Below the pieces are notes generated by a model, which saw nothing but the letters and a program-made list of their open reading frames with translations, had not been told where the DNA came from and ran no database searches. A program made the position numbers and the translations under genes. Below, in pieces: positions 36,099-45,647 of a DNA stretch of 64,000 bases. Position 1 is the first letter of the stretch. Each line of letters opens with the position of its first letter. The DNA is taken from contig JAICUB010000021.1 of the NCBI GenBank assembly GCA_025936045.1, positions 50,699-114,698 on the forward strand, written 5' to 3'. Origin of the DNA: Polyangiaceae bacterium. GTDB taxonomy: Bacteria; Myxococcota_A; Polyangia; Polyangiales; Polyangiaceae.

Positions 36099-37165
36099 TG
36101 GGCGCAACGATCGAAAATGGGCACGAGCGCGCGAACGGCGAAGCGCGCCGGCGCCATACGGCCTGGGTCGGCGGCGCCACGGGCTTTCTCGGCTCGCACG
36201 TCGCGAAGGCGCTCGAAGCTCGCGGGGACGAGGTCGTGCCCGTGTCGCGCTCGGGCGGCAGCGGACGCGCGCGAGCGGTCGACGTGCTCGACGCCGAAGC
36301 CGTGCGTGCGAGCGCCGCCGGCTGCGAATGGGCGTTCTTGTGTACCGGCAAGGTCACGCGCGGCCACGACGAATCCGAAGAGCTTTACCGCCTGCACGTG
36401 CAAGGCACGAAGAGCGCGCTCGACGGACTCAGGCGCGCGGGCGTACGGCGCGTCGTCGTCGCGAGCACGAGCGGCACCCTCGCCGTGGGCACCGACAAGC
36501 AACGCATCGCAGACGAAGGTTGCCGCGCACCGCTCGAGGTGATCGCCTCGTGGCCGTATTACCGCACGAAGCTCTACGCGGAGCGCGAAGCCCTCGCCGC
36601 GAACGCGCCGGACTTCGAGGTCGTCGTCGTGAATCCGAGCCTCTTGCTCGGCCCGGGTGACGTGCGCGAGTCGTCGACGGGCGACGTGCGGCGCTGTCTC
36701 GAGGGTGTGATTCCCGCCGTCCCGGCCGGGGGCATGGCGTTCGTCGACGTGCGCGACGCCGCGGAGGGCATGCTGCTCGCCGCCGAGCGCGGCCGCGCCG
36801 GCGAGCGCTACATTTTGAACGCGCAAAACCTCACGCTCGCGGCCTTCTTCCAGCGGCTCGAGCGCATCAGCGGCGTCAAGGCGCCGAGCTTCAGGCTGCC
36901 GGCGTCGCGTCCGCTGGCGCTCGGCATCGGTCATTTGTTCACGAAAGCCGTGCGTGCGATCGGCGGTGAGCCGCCCGTCTCCGAAGCGAGCATCGAGATG
37001 GGTCAATATTTTTGGTACTGCGACGCGAGCAAAGCCGAACGTGAGCTCGGCTTCCGCCCGCGCGACCCCGGGGAAACCTTGCGTGACACGGTCGAGGATC
37101 TCGTCGCACGCAAAGTCGTGTTCCCGCGGCGCCGCGCGAGCGTGGCGCGTGCAATCGGACTCTGA
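36095..37165 (+). CDS. NAD-dependent epimerase/dehydratase (extended SDR)
   Basis: A 356-residue extended short-chain dehydrogenase. The NAD-binding motif is GGATGFLGSH near the N-terminus. The active-site pair sits in WPYYRTKLYAE (YxxxK), preceded by VVASTSGTLAVG (Ser). VVVNPSLLLGPGD is the typical substrate-side strand. It resembles sterol/dihydroflavonol-type SDRs, acting on an alcohol or ketone. ATGATG at 36095 overlaps the TGA of the lipid synthase gene, so the two are translationally coupled; the first ATG is taken. It closes the operon, and a hairpin lies 15 bp after its stop. Confidence 0.88.
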   Translation: MMGATIENGHERANGEARRRHTAWVGGATGFLGSHVAKALEARGDEVVPVSRSGGSGRARAVDVLDAEAVRASAAGCEWAFLCTGKVTRGHDESEELYRLHVQGTKSALDGLRRAGVRRVVVASTSGTLAVGTDKQRIADEGCRAPLEVIASWPYYRTKLYAEREALAANAPDFEVVVVNPSLLLGPGDVRESSTGDVRRCLEGVIPAVPAGGMAFVDVRDAAEGMLLAAERGRAGERYILNAQNLTLAAFFQRLERISGVKAPSFRLPASRPLALGIGHLFTKAVRAIGGEPPVSEASIEMGQYFWYCDASKAERELGFRPRDPGETLRDTVEDLVARKVVFPRRRASVARAIGL

Positions 37166-37179
37166 CCTCGATATTCTGA

Positions 37180-37201
37180 CCGACGCGGGGGAATGCGTCG
37201 G
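37180..37201 (+). terminator. candidate hairpin after lipid operon
   Basis: A perfect 7-bp inverted repeat, CCGACGC and GCGTCGG, with an 8-base loop, begins 15 bp after the epimerase stop. No T-run follows, so it may be a weak or Rho-assisted terminator or simply an mRNA 3' structure. Confidence 0.35.
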
Positions 37202-37513
37202 CGACCGCCGTCGTCTGGCTTTGCGACTTCGCGAGTGAAGGAAGCGCGCACGACGCCGCCGCCATGCTCGCGACGATTTTGCCTAATGCGTCACCCAGCG
37301 TGAACGGAGCTCGACTCACGCTCGCGCTTGCAAGCGATCAGTCGAGCCTGCCGTGGGCGTTCGACCCTGCACCGTGAAACAAGCCGAACTCTCCGCGCAT
37401 TCCCGCCGTGGGGGACTTTGTCATGCGCAAAAACAGCTGGTTTCGGCGGTGGACAACGCGTCCGCCCGTGCTTATAGCTACGGCTAAGGTCCCCGTAGGA
37501 GGCAAGCACCGCC
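37202..37513. other. gap upstream of htpX
   Basis: About 310 bp without a convincing gene. The right end holds AGGAGG eleven bases before the htpX GTG and an AT-richer TTATAGCTACGGCTA stretch about 45 bp upstream of it that could be part of a promoter. I see no known operator sequence. Confidence 0.4.
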
Positions 37514-38401
37514 GTGTTCAAACGCATTATTCTGTTCCTGCTCACGAACTTCGCGATCATGCTCACCCTGTCGGTGATTTGGGGGATCGTTTCGGCGTCG
37601 GGGCTCGTCCGGAATACGGAGGTGCTCGGTTCCTACGGGCCGCTGATGGCGTTCTCCGTGCTGTTCGGCTTCGGGGGCGCGTTCATCTCGCTCCTGATTT
37701 CGAAATTCGTGGCCAAGTGGACGACCGGCGCGAAGGTGATCGACACGCCGCGTAACGCGGACGAAGCGTGGCTCCTCGACACGGTGCGTCGGCACGCGCA
37801 GCGCGCCGGCATCGGCATGCCCGAGGTCGCCGTGTACGACTCGCCGGAAATGAACGCGTTTGCCACGGGCGCAACGCGCAACCATGCGCTCGTCGCCGTC
37901 AGCACGGGGCTCTTGCGCTCGATGGACCGCCAGCAGGTAGACGCGGTGCTCGGCCACGAAATCACCCACGTCGAGAACGGCGACATGGTGACGCTCACGC
38001 TGATCCAGGGCGTGCTCAATACGTTCGTCATCTTCCTCTCGCGGGTCATCGGCTCGCTCATCGACGGCGCCATGCGCGGGCGAGACGACCGGGGCCGGAG
38101 CGGCGGGTTCGGCTACTTCATCGTCGTGATGGTCCTGCAGTCCGTGCTCGGCCTACTCGCGACGGTCATCGTCGCTTGGTTCAGCCGGCGTCGTGAATAC
38201 CGTGCCGACCGCGGTGGCGCGACGCTCGCGAGCGCGCCCGCGATGGTGAGCGCGCTGCGCCGCCTCGGGCAGGGTGAAGAGGTGGGTTTGCCCAAAGCGA
38301 TGGCCGCGTTCGGCATCAATGGCGGCGGCCTCATCGGGTTGCTCCGCACCCACCCGCCGATCGAGGAACGCATCCGCGCGCTCGAAGAGCAGCGGGTCTG
38401 A
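37514..38401 (+). CDS. htpX: zinc metalloprotease HtpX
   Basis: A 295-residue inner-membrane M48 protease that degrades damaged membrane proteins. Two N-terminal membrane helices (residues 5-25 and 42-65) precede a cytoplasmic part with MPEVAVYDSPEMNAFATG and GHEITHVENGDM, the zinc site HEITH. Two further helices follow, then RREYRADRGGA (third ligand Glu) and THPPIEERIRAL, all typical of the family. GTG at 37514 has AGGAGG eleven bases upstream. It stands alone and converges on the S1-domain gene. Confidence 0.95.
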   Translation: MFKRIILFLLTNFAIMLTLSVIWGIVSASGLVRNTEVLGSYGPLMAFSVLFGFGGAFISLLISKFVAKWTTGAKVIDTPRNADEAWLLDTVRRHAQRAGIGMPEVAVYDSPEMNAFATGATRNHALVAVSTGLLRSMDRQQVDAVLGHEITHVENGDMVTLTLIQGVLNTFVIFLSRVIGSLIDGAMRGRDDRGRSGGFGYFIVVMVLQSVLGLLATVIVAWFSRRREYRADRGGATLASAPAMVSALRRLGQGEEVGLPKAMAAFGINGGGLIGLLRTHPPIEERIRALEEQRV

Positions 38402-38426
38402 GCGCCGTCGCTCCGAGCGGCGACCT

Positions 38427-39548
38427 TCAGCGCCTACGTCGCACGATACCGGGCGGCGGCTCAGCGCGGGCCGGCGCGGGGGCGCGTACGGCAGGCTTCG
38501 GAGCTGCCGGGGGTGCCGGGTCCGCAGGCGCCGTTCGAACCGGCGTGGTCGCGGCGGTCGCCGCCGCGTGAGTCGTCGCGGTCGGGCCCGGTGCTCCCGG
38601 AGTCGTCACCGGTGAAACGGGCGCTTCGGCTTCGGCAGGCGGCAGGCCGAGCCGCTCGCGGAGCAGGTCGCCGAGGTGCCCGAAGCTCGTTTGCGGCGCG
38701 CTCGAGCCGGTCGAGTAGTCGCGGAAGTTCTTGCGCTCCTCCACGCGCGCCACCTGCGTCGCACTGAAACGAAGCCTGCCACCGGCGTTCGTCACGAGCA
38801 CCACGTCGAACTCCTTGCCCGCGGGGAACGCGCGACGGTGATCGGCGCCCGGCGGCAGACCGAGCTCCGCGAGTCGCACGAAGCCGTCGCCCTTGGGCGT
38901 CGTCACCGTGACGCCGCCGCCCACACTCGCGACGACTTTGGCGCGCAGCACCTCTTCCGGCACCGGTGCGGCGGCGGGTTCGGGCGCCTGGAGTGCGCGG
39001 AGCGACAACCTGACGCGCGACCCGCGTTCGGATTCTTCGACGCTGAGCACGCGAACGCGAACGCGTTCGCCGAGCTGGACGGCGTCTTCGGCGCGCTCGA
39101 CCCGCCGCCACGCGAGCTCCGAGAGGTGCACGAAGCCTTCGACCCCGTCGAGGTCGACGACCGCACCGTGCCGATTGAAGCCGCTCACCGTGCCCTCGAG
39201 CTCGGCGCCCGAAACGATGCGGGCCGCCGCCTCGGCTTGCGCGGCGCGCCGCTGCTCTTCCAAGAACGCGCGACGCGACACACTGAAGCGCGGCCCGTCC
39301 GGCCGCGGATCGACGACGGTCGCCTCGAGCAGCATGCCCGGCTTCACGAAGGGCTCGCCCGATTCGTCGAGCACGTCGGAGCGCGCGATGCGCCCGTCGC
39401 CCGGGGTCCCCGCGTCGACGAACACGCTGTCGCCCGCGATTTGAATCACCTTCACCCTCACCACGTCGCCCGGATGCAGGCGCCGGCCCGTGGCGGTGCC
39501 GCTCCGTGCGGCTTGATTCATCAGCGAAGCAAAGCTCTCGTCGGACAT
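38427..39548 (-). CDS. S1 RNA-binding domain protein (three S1 repeats)
   Basis: A 373-residue protein with three S1-type OB folds: GDVVRVKVIQIAGDSVFVDAG (about 25-95), GTVSGFNRHGAVVDLDG with GFVHLSELAWRR (about 115-190), and a divergent third, VVASVGGGVTVTTPKGDGF (about 205-270). A Pro/Ala/Thr-rich tail of about 85 residues follows, ending in RRRR. It is shorter than ribosomal protein S1 and resembles a myxobacterial RNA-binding paralogue. ATG at 39548 gives MSDESFASL; the in-frame ATG six codons earlier is possible. Confidence 0.85.
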   Translation of the reverse strand: MSDESFASLMNQAARSGTATGRRLHPGDVVRVKVIQIAGDSVFVDAGTPGDGRIARSDVLDESGEPFVKPGMLLEATVVDPRPDGPRFSVSRRAFLEEQRRAAQAEAAARIVSGAELEGTVSGFNRHGAVVDLDGVEGFVHLSELAWRRVERAEDAVQLGERVRVRVLSVEESERGSRVRLSLRALQAPEPAAAPVPEEVLRAKVVASVGGGVTVTTPKGDGFVRLAELGLPPGADHRRAFPAGKEFDVVLVTNAGGRLRFSATQVARVEERKNFRDYSTGSSAPQTSFGHLGDLLRERLGLPPAEAEAPVSPVTTPGAPGPTATTHAAATAATTPVRTAPADPAPPAAPKPAVRAPAPARAEPPPGIVRRRR

Positions 39549-39629
39549 GCGCGGGGAGCATGCCACCCTATCGGGTCGCGAGCACTAGTGCAGCGCATGG
39601 GAGATACGTTGAACTTCCGGTGGGGCGCT

Positions 39630-41822
39630 TCAGCGAGAACGAAACGTCCGTCGAGCCAGGGCCGCCCTCCGACGCCGGGCCGAAAGCGCAAAAACCAGCG
39701 CCAGAGTCGGGAGCACGCAGTCGGCCGGCGAGCTCGCGGCGGCGCCGAACGTACACGCACCGCAGCCGGCACTCCGTGGGGGCGGCGTCGCGCGTGCCAC
39801 GTCGCTTGCGGTGCGCGGTGGCGCGTTCGCGGGCGCGACCGCGGCCGGCGAGCTCGACGGCGGGTGCGCGGCGATGGCTTCGACGGCCGGTCCCGGCAGG
39901 CCGTTCAACGCGACGGCGTTCGAGGCACCCGCGCCCGCTGCCACCCACGCGGTGACGAGAGCGATGTCGTTCGCGCTGAGCTGCCGTTCGTCGCTCGGCG
40001 GCATGTGGTCGTCGTCGGAAGCGGGCAGGCTGATGCGATGAACGAGCAGGCTCGTTTCCGGCTTACCGGGCGAGAGGGCAGGCCCCGTATCGCCACCTTT
40101 GAGCAGCGCCGAGTAAGCACCGACGGCCAGCCCGCCGGCGGGTGATTTCCCGCCGTGGCACCCCGAGCAGTAACTCTGAAGGAGCGGCGCGATCTCGGTT
40201 GGGTAGAGCGCGACCTCGGACGGGAGCTTCGCGAGCAACTCGGGCGCGGGCGGTGAGCTCGCCGGCGATTCCGGCTCTGCGCCCTGCTGTTCGACGCGCG
40301 GTACGGCGGGGTGCTCGGGAGTGCTCGCGCTCGCGATGTCAGTCCGCCTCGCAGCGGGAGGCGCGCCCGATTTGGGCGCTCGCAGCCCCGCCACCCACGC
40401 CGTCAACGTCGCGATTTCGCGCGCCGTGAGTTGGACTTCCTTCGCAGGCGGCATGTGCTTGTCGTCGCCGGTCGCGAGGTGAATCGCCTGGACGAGCTTG
40501 CTTGCATTCGTATCGCCCGGCACCACGGCAGGCCCTGATTTGCCGCCCTGTTCGAGCGACGCGAGCGAGTCGACGCGCAGCTTGCCCTTCTGCTTCTCGG
40601 GCCCGTGACACTTCACGCACCTGTCGGCGAGAATCATCGTCGGCGACGCAGCGCTCGCCGGAGCAGCCGGTGCGGCCGCTGTCGGTGCGGCCGCGGCCGG
40701 TGCGGCCGCGGTCGGTGCCGCGCGGTCGGGCGCAGCGGAGGAGGTCGTCGCGGGCGCGGGGTGAGGGGACGACGTGTCGGCGGGGGGATCACTCCCGGGA
40801 GTGGTCGCTGTGGGCAACTTCGCAGGAGGCGCGTTGCCGAGGGCGCGTTCGAGCACGGTCCGGACCTCGGAGGGAGCGAGGAGGTTACGGACGAGCAGGT
40901 CGTCGTTCGCTCCGCGCTCGATCCAGAAGCGTATCGCAGCCGTTTCGGGCGGCGTGAGGCCGGGTTTGCCCTCGGGCGGCATGTGGTCGTCGTCGCCGGC
41001 AGGCAACAGCGTGCGCGCGAGCAGGGGGCTGTCTCGCGGGTTGCCGGGCGTGACGACGGCGCCGTCTTCGCCGCCTTTCAAAAGCGCGGCGAGCGAATCG
41101 AGCCGCAGGCTGCCCTTCACTTTTTCCTGGCCGTGACAGGAGACGCAGCGCTCCTCGAGGATGGGCCGGATCACGTCCGCGTAGAGGCGGGGCTCGCGCG
41201 CGGGCGCGTCGAGGGCAACCGACGCTGGCGCCGCCGGGGCCGGTGCAGCGCCGAGGAGCTTCTTGAACGGCTCCGGCGCGTAGCGCGTGAGGTAGGTATC
41301 GCCGCGCGTCAGCACGCCGCCGAAGTGAGCGCCGATCGAAAGCACGCCGAGCGCCGCGCCGAGTAGGCCGCGGTAGAGCCAGCGCGCGCGGGTTGACTCC
41401 GACCGTTCTTGGTACACCCACGCGAGCGGACACAAGCAGATACCGACGGCGGCGAAGAGCTCGAAGCGGCGATGGACGTTGAGCGCTCCGGGCGCGAAGT
41501 CACCCGCGCGCGCGAGCAGGTGTCCGAGCAAAAAGGCCGTCGCCGTCGCGAGGACGACGAGCGGCAGCGCGAGCGCGACGACCGGATCGATGCGGGCGCG
41601 GAGCCGCGGGGAGAGCGTCGCCGCTTCAGCCGCGCCCACGAGCAGGACGAAGCCGATCGGCAGGTGCACGACCAACGGATGGAAGCGGCCGAGGAATAGC
41701 GTGAAATCGGCGGGCTTTCCCCCGAGGTGACGCAGCACGGCGTCCGCGACCACCACGACCACGAGCGCTCCGAGGGAAATCAGGACGCTGCCCGCGCGCC
41801 AGAACGGCCGACCGTCGTTCAT
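39630..41822 (-). CDS. DUF2231 membrane protein with three c-type heme modules, MYXO-CTERM-like end
   Basis: A 730-residue protein. The N-terminal 190 residues have five or so helices with FHPLVVHLPIGFVLLVGAAE, typical of DUF2231. Three planctomycete-type cytochrome modules follow, with CVSCHG, CVKCHG and CSGCHG; each continues with an L-x-x-x-S-x-x-x-L-x-x-GG segment and ends DDDHMPP, DDKHMPP or DDDHMPP, the Met being a likely axial ligand. An Ala/Pro-rich linker separates the first two. The C-terminus, GCGACTFGA, a hydrophobic stretch and RRRR, is MYXO-CTERM-like. It may be a membrane electron-transfer protein with hemes at or beyond the outer membrane. Confidence 0.85.
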   Translation of the reverse strand: MNDGRPFWRAGSVLISLGALVVVVVADAVLRHLGGKPADFTLFLGRFHPLVVHLPIGFVLLVGAAEAATLSPRLRARIDPVVALALPLVVLATATAFLLGHLLARAGDFAPGALNVHRRFELFAAVGICLCPLAWVYQERSESTRARWLYRGLLGAALGVLSIGAHFGGVLTRGDTYLTRYAPEPFKKLLGAAPAPAAPASVALDAPAREPRLYADVIRPILEERCVSCHGQEKVKGSLRLDSLAALLKGGEDGAVVTPGNPRDSPLLARTLLPAGDDDHMPPEGKPGLTPPETAAIRFWIERGANDDLLVRNLLAPSEVRTVLERALGNAPPAKLPTATTPGSDPPADTSSPHPAPATTSSAAPDRAAPTAAAPAAAAPTAAAPAAPASAASPTMILADRCVKCHGPEKQKGKLRVDSLASLEQGGKSGPAVVPGDTNASKLVQAIHLATGDDKHMPPAKEVQLTAREIATLTAWVAGLRAPKSGAPPAARRTDIASASTPEHPAVPRVEQQGAEPESPASSPPAPELLAKLPSEVALYPTEIAPLLQSYCSGCHGGKSPAGGLAVGAYSALLKGGDTGPALSPGKPETSLLVHRISLPASDDDHMPPSDERQLSANDIALVTAWVAAGAGASNAVALNGLPGPAVEAIAAHPPSSSPAAVAPANAPPRTASDVARATPPPRSAGCGACTFGAAASSPADCVLPTLALVFALSARRRRAALARRTFRSR
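40666..40720. repeat. 15-bp tandem repeats in Ala/Pro linker
   Basis: About three and a half copies of a 15-bp unit (GYCGGTGCGGCCGCG) lie within the linker between the first and second heme modules, encoding APTAA-like repeats on the minus strand. The copy number may vary between strains. Confidence 0.6.
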
Positions 41823-41932
41823 CGGTTTGCCTGAGCTTAGCGCGCCTCCCTGAAAACGGCTTGTCTCGAGTGTGGTTCCCGCTCGTGCCGATCGGCCTCC
41901 CGGGATCCCGCCGGTGCTAACCTTCGTCCGTC

Positions 41933-42850
41933 ATGCCCGAGCTGCCCGACGTGGAGCTCTACCTTTCGGCGCTGCGGCTGCGCATCGTCGGGCGGAGGCT
42001 CGAGCGGGTACGCCTGTTTTCGCCTTTCGTGCTGCGGTCCTTCGACCCGCCGCTCTCGTCGGTCAGCGGCGAAACGGTCGCGGGTCTCCGGCGCCTCGGC
42101 AAGCGCATCGTCTTCGAGCTCGGCGGGGACCTTTTCGTCGTGATCCACCTCATGGTCGCGGGACGATTTCAGTGGTGGGAACCGCCGAAGACCGAGGCCA
42201 AGCCGGGCGGCAGGATCGCGCTCGCCGCGTTCGACTTCGAACACGGGACGCTCGGCTTCACCGAGGCGAGCAAGAAGAAGCGCGCGTCGCTCTACGTCGT
42301 CCGTGGAGAGGAGGCACTGCGGGAGCACGACCCCGGCGGCCTCGATCCGCTCAGCGTCGAGCTCGAGGATTTTCGTGCCGCGCTCACGCGCGAGAATCAC
42401 ACCGTCAAGCGCACGCTCACCGATCCGCACGTGTTCAGCGGTATCGGCAACGCCTACTCGGACGAGATCTTGCACCGCGCGAAGCTCTCGCCGCTCAAGT
42501 GGACGACGCGGCTCGCGGACGACGAAATCAAGCGGCTCCACGCCGCGACCGGCGCGGTCCTTCGCGAATGGGTCGAGCGCCTGCGCGCGGAGACGGGCGA
42601 CGCGTTTCCGACGAAGGTCACCGCCTTCCGTCCCGAAATGGCGGTTCACGGCAAGTACCGCGAGCCGTGCCCCGTGTGTGGTGCGCCCGTACAGCGCATC
42701 GTCTACGCCGAGAACGAAGCCAACTACTGCGCTCGTTGCCAGACCGAAGGCAAAGTCCTTGCCGACCGGTCGCTCTCGCAGCTTCTCAAGGACGATTGGC
42801 CGCGCACGCTCGAGGATTGGGAAGCGATGCGTAAGCCCCGAGCGGAGTGA
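41933..42850 (+). CDS. Fpg/Nei family DNA glycosylase
   Basis: A 305-residue base-excision repair glycosylase/AP lyase. The catalytic N-terminus is [10 protein letters not shown] (Pro nucleophile, Glu 3 after Met removal counting). The helix-two-turn-helix has [17 protein letters not shown], and the C-terminal zinc finger is CPVCGAPV and CARC. PELPD rather than PELPE and several insertions separate it from standard MutM, so Fpg versus Nei specificity is left open. It is divergent from the DUF2231 gene with 110 bp between starts. Confidence 0.93.
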   Translation: MPELPDVELYLSALRLRIVGRRLERVRLFSPFVLRSFDPPLSSVSGETVAGLRRLGKRIVFELGGDLFVVIHLMVAGRFQWWEPPKTEAKPGGRIALAAFDFEHGTLGFTEASKKKRASLYVVRGEEALREHDPGGLDPLSVELEDFRAALTRENHTVKRTLTDPHVFSGIGNAYSDEILHRAKLSPLKWTTRLADDEIKRLHAATGAVLREWVERLRAETGDAFPTKVTAFRPEMAVHGKYREPCPVCGAPVQRIVYAENEANYCARCQTEGKVLADRSLSQLLKDDWPRTLEDWEAMRKPRAE

Positions 42851-42929
42851 GACGGAGCGAGAGCGGTCGCGTGTCCTGAGGCAGCACGCCGTATTGCGGC
42901 GCCATGGCGGCCGGCGTACGAAGGAGCTC

Positions 42930-44321
42930 GTGCTCAAGCCCGGCGACTACATCCGCGACATCTTGCGATCCGAGCCGGGGAAAAGCGTGACGGCGCGGGG
43001 CTGGATCAAGACGCGTCGCGACAGCAAGGGCGTTCACTTCCTGCAACTGAGCGACGGCAGCTGCTTTCGCGATTTGCAGGTGGTGATCCCCGAGGGCAGC
43101 GTGGCGGACGACGTCTTGCACGAGGCGACCACGGGGGCGTCCGTCGAGGTGTCGGGCGAGCTCGTGCCCTCGCCGGCGGCGGGGCAGCGCGTCGAGCTCC
43201 AAGCGCGGGCGCTCACCGTCGTCGGCCCCGCCGACGCGAAGAGCTATCCCCTGCAAAAGAAGGGACATTCCTTCGAATTTTTGCGGGAGATCGCGCACCT
43301 CAGGCCACGCACGAACACGTTCGGCGCCGTCTTTCGGGTGCGCAGCGCGCTTTCGTTCGCCATCCACTCGTTTTTTCACGAGCGCGGTTTCGTCTACGTG
43401 CACACGCCCATCATCACGGCGTCCGATTGCGAAGGCGCAGGCGCCATGTTCGGCGTGACGACGCTCGACCTGCAGAATCTCCCGCGCCTGGCCGAAGGCA
43501 AGGTCGACTACGCACGGGATTTCTTCGGCAAGCCGGCGTACCTCACCGTGAGCGGCCAACTCGAGGGTGAAATCTTCGCCCTGGCGCTCGGCAATGTCTA
43601 CACCTTCGGACCGACCTTCCGCGCCGAGAACTCGAACACGCCGCGACACCTCGCGGAGTTCTGGATGATCGAGCCCGAGATGGCCTTTTGCGATCTGGCG
43701 GACGACATGGAGCTCGCCGAAGATTTCTTGAAGTACGTCATCGGCTACGTCCTCGACCAGTGCGGGCCGGACCTCGAGTTCTTCAACGAGCGCATCGACA
43801 AGAGCGTGCTCGCGACGCTCGAGCACGTCGTCACGTCGCCGTTCGAGCGCATCACTTACACGGAGGCCGTGCGCCTCCTCGAGCAAGCCGGCAAGAATTG
43901 GGAGTTTCCCGTGCATTGGGGCGCCGACCTGCAGAGCGAGCACGAGCGCTACCTCACGGAGGAGAAATTCCGCCGTCCCGTGATCGTCACCGACTATCCG
44001 CGCGAGATAAAAGCCTTCTATATGCGCATGAACGACGACGGTAAGACCGTGCGCGCGATGGACGTGCTCGCGCCGCGTATCGGGGAGATCATCGGCGGGA
44101 GCCAGCGTGAAGAGCGGACCGACGTGCTCCGGGAGCGGATTCGGGCCCAAAACCTGAATGAGGACGCTTACTGGTGGTACCTCGAGCTCAGAAAGTACGG
44201 CTCGGTCCCGCACGCGGGCTTCGGCCTGGGGCTCGAGCGCATGCTCATGTACCTCACGGGCATGAAGAACATTCGCGACGTGGTGCCGTTCGCGCGAACG
44301 CCCGGCTCCGCGGAATTTTGA
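42930..44321 (+). CDS. asnS: asparaginyl-tRNA synthetase
   Basis: Charges tRNA-Asn with asparagine. The 463 residues comprise an N-terminal OB anticodon-binding domain ([20 protein letters not shown]), then the class II catalytic core: motif 2 [30 protein letters not shown] and motif 3 [26 protein letters not shown] is the AsnRS-specific segment. GTG at 42930 is preceded by AAGGAG three bases upstream, which decides it over longer frames that overlap the glycosylase. The spacing to the glycosylase stop is 79 bp. Confidence 0.97.
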   Translation: MLKPGDYIRDILRSEPGKSVTARGWIKTRRDSKGVHFLQLSDGSCFRDLQVVIPEGSVADDVLHEATTGASVEVSGELVPSPAAGQRVELQARALTVVGPADAKSYPLQKKGHSFEFLREIAHLRPRTNTFGAVFRVRSALSFAIHSFFHERGFVYVHTPIITASDCEGAGAMFGVTTLDLQNLPRLAEGKVDYARDFFGKPAYLTVSGQLEGEIFALALGNVYTFGPTFRAENSNTPRHLAEFWMIEPEMAFCDLADDMELAEDFLKYVIGYVLDQCGPDLEFFNERIDKSVLATLEHVVTSPFERITYTEAVRLLEQAGKNWEFPVHWGADLQSEHERYLTEEKFRRPVIVTDYPREIKAFYMRMNDDGKTVRAMDVLAPRIGEIIGGSQREERTDVLRERIRAQNLNEDAYWWYLELRKYGSVPHAGFGLGLERMLMYLTGMKNIRDVVPFARTPGSAEF

Positions 44322-44409
44322 CCCAACCATTTGACCATGGTGATGCGCTCGTAGCGCGGCTATTCGTGAGGGTTAGGGGCCGGGTCCCCGTCAACAAGGA
44401 CGCAAGGGA

Positions 44410-45597
44410 ATGAAGCTTCGATCATATATCAAGCACCGTCACTTCAGGCACAACACGGGCGGCGTGAGCTACACGCCGAAGCAGCTCGCGGGGATCTACG
44501 GCTTTCCGAAAACACACGACGGCAGCGGAAAGAAAGTCGCCGTGATCGAGCTCGGCGGCGCGTACAACCAAGCCGACCTCGACAAGTATTTCGACAGCCT
44601 CGGGGTCAAGGTAAAGCCGGTCGTCTTCCATTCGGTTCAGGGCGGGCAAAACACCTCCGACGGTCCGAACGGGGCCGACGGCGAGGTGATGCTCGACCTC
44701 TGCGTGATCGGCGGCATGGCGCCCGGCGCCGAGCTTCACTGTTACACCGCACCGAACACCGACGCGGGCTTTCTCGCCGCGATCAATCAGGCGGTCAGCG
44801 ACAAGATGGATGCGATCAGCATCTCGTGGGGCGCCGCGGAAAACGAGTGGGATCCCAAGGTCGTCCAGCAGTTCAACGACGCATTCCAAAAAGCCGCGAA
44901 CGCGGGCATCACCGTCACCGCCGCGGCCGGCGATAACGGCTCCGGCGACGGCGAGCCCGGCCAGCACGTGGATTTTCCGGCGGCTTCGCCCTGGGTGCTC
45001 GGCTGTGGCGGCACGTCCTTGCCTAGCACGTCACCGATCAACGAGGTCGTGTGGAACGACGGCAGCAAAGGCGGCGCGACGGGCGGCGGCGTGAGCACCG
45101 TCTTCACGCTGCCGAGCTGGCAAAAGCTCGCAAATGTCCCCGGAAGCAAGTTTCGCGGCGTTCCGGACGTCGCCGGCAACGCCGATCCCGAAACCGGTTG
45201 GACCATCGTCGTCGACGGCCAAGCGATGGTGATCGGCGGCACGAGCGCGGTCGCGCCGATGTGGGCCGCCGCTGCAGCGGTGCTCTCGCAGGCGCTCGGC
45301 AAGAACGTCGGGTTTTTGAATCCGCAGCTCTACTCACTCGCTGGCTGGAGTCGCGACATCCAGAGCGGCAACAACGGAACCTTCACGGCGCGCGCCGGCT
45401 ACGATTGTTGCACCGGCCTCGGCGTGCCGCTGCTCACGAAGCTATTGACGGTCCTAGAGGCCGGTCAGGCGCCCACCCCGCAGCCTCAGCCTCAGCCTCA
45501 GCCGCAACCGCAGCCGACGCCCACGCCGGCGCCGGCTACACACACCATCGTCATCACGGGCAGCGCGCAGGTGACCGTCGACGGCAAGCCCATCTGA
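44410..45597 (+). CDS. S53 family (sedolisin/kumamolisin-like) serine-carboxyl peptidase
   Basis: A 395-residue peptidase of the sedolisin family. The catalytic residues are visible: E92 and D96 in DGEVMLDLC, D175 of AAAGDNGSG, and S279 in GGTSAVAPMW. A C-terminal calcium site is suggested by RDIQSGNNG and GYDCCTGLG. The chain begins at the position where mature sedolisins begin (YTPKQLAGIYGF), with no signal peptide and no 150-200-residue prodomain. The C-terminus is a (Pro-Gln)n linker and a short VTITG-like strand. Either it is cytoplasmic or activated unlike relatives, or the propeptide is elsewhere. It converges on cydB. Confidence 0.9.
   Translation: MKLRSYIKHRHFRHNTGGVSYTPKQLAGIYGFPKTHDGSGKKVAVIELGGAYNQADLDKYFDSLGVKVKPVVFHSVQGGQNTSDGPNGADGEVMLDLCVIGGMAPGAELHCYTAPNTDAGFLAAINQAVSDKMDAISISWGAAENEWDPKVVQQFNDAFQKAANAGITVTAAAGDNGSGDGEPGQHVDFPAASPWVLGCGGTSLPSTSPINEVVWNDGSKGGATGGGVSTVFTLPSWQKLANVPGSKFRGVPDVAGNADPETGWTIVVDGQAMVIGGTSAVAPMWAAAAAVLSQALGKNVGFLNPQLYSLAGWSRDIQSGNNGTFTARAGYDCCTGLGVPLLTKLLTVLEAGQAPTPQPQPQPQPQPQPTPTPAPATHTIVITGSAQVTVDGKPI
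45481..45516 (+). repeat. CAGCCT-type hexamer repeats (Pro-Gln linker)
   Basis: Six-base repeats CAGCCT/CAGCCG encode the Pro-Gln linker near the C-terminus of the S53 peptidase. Repeat number could slip between strains. Confidence 0.6.
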
Positions 45598-45606
45598 GTG
45601 AAACTA

Positions 45607-45646
45607 GCGTGGGCTCGCGTGACTGGTCGGTCGCGTGAGCCCGCGC
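45607..45646. terminator. bidirectional hairpin between convergent genes
   Basis: Two 17-base arms, GCGTGGGCTCGCGTGAC and GTCGCGTGAGCCCGCGC, pair with three wobble or mismatch positions around a 6-base loop. The hairpin sits between the S53 peptidase stop and the cydB stop, so it could end both transcripts. Confidence 0.55.
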
Positions 45647-45647
45647 T

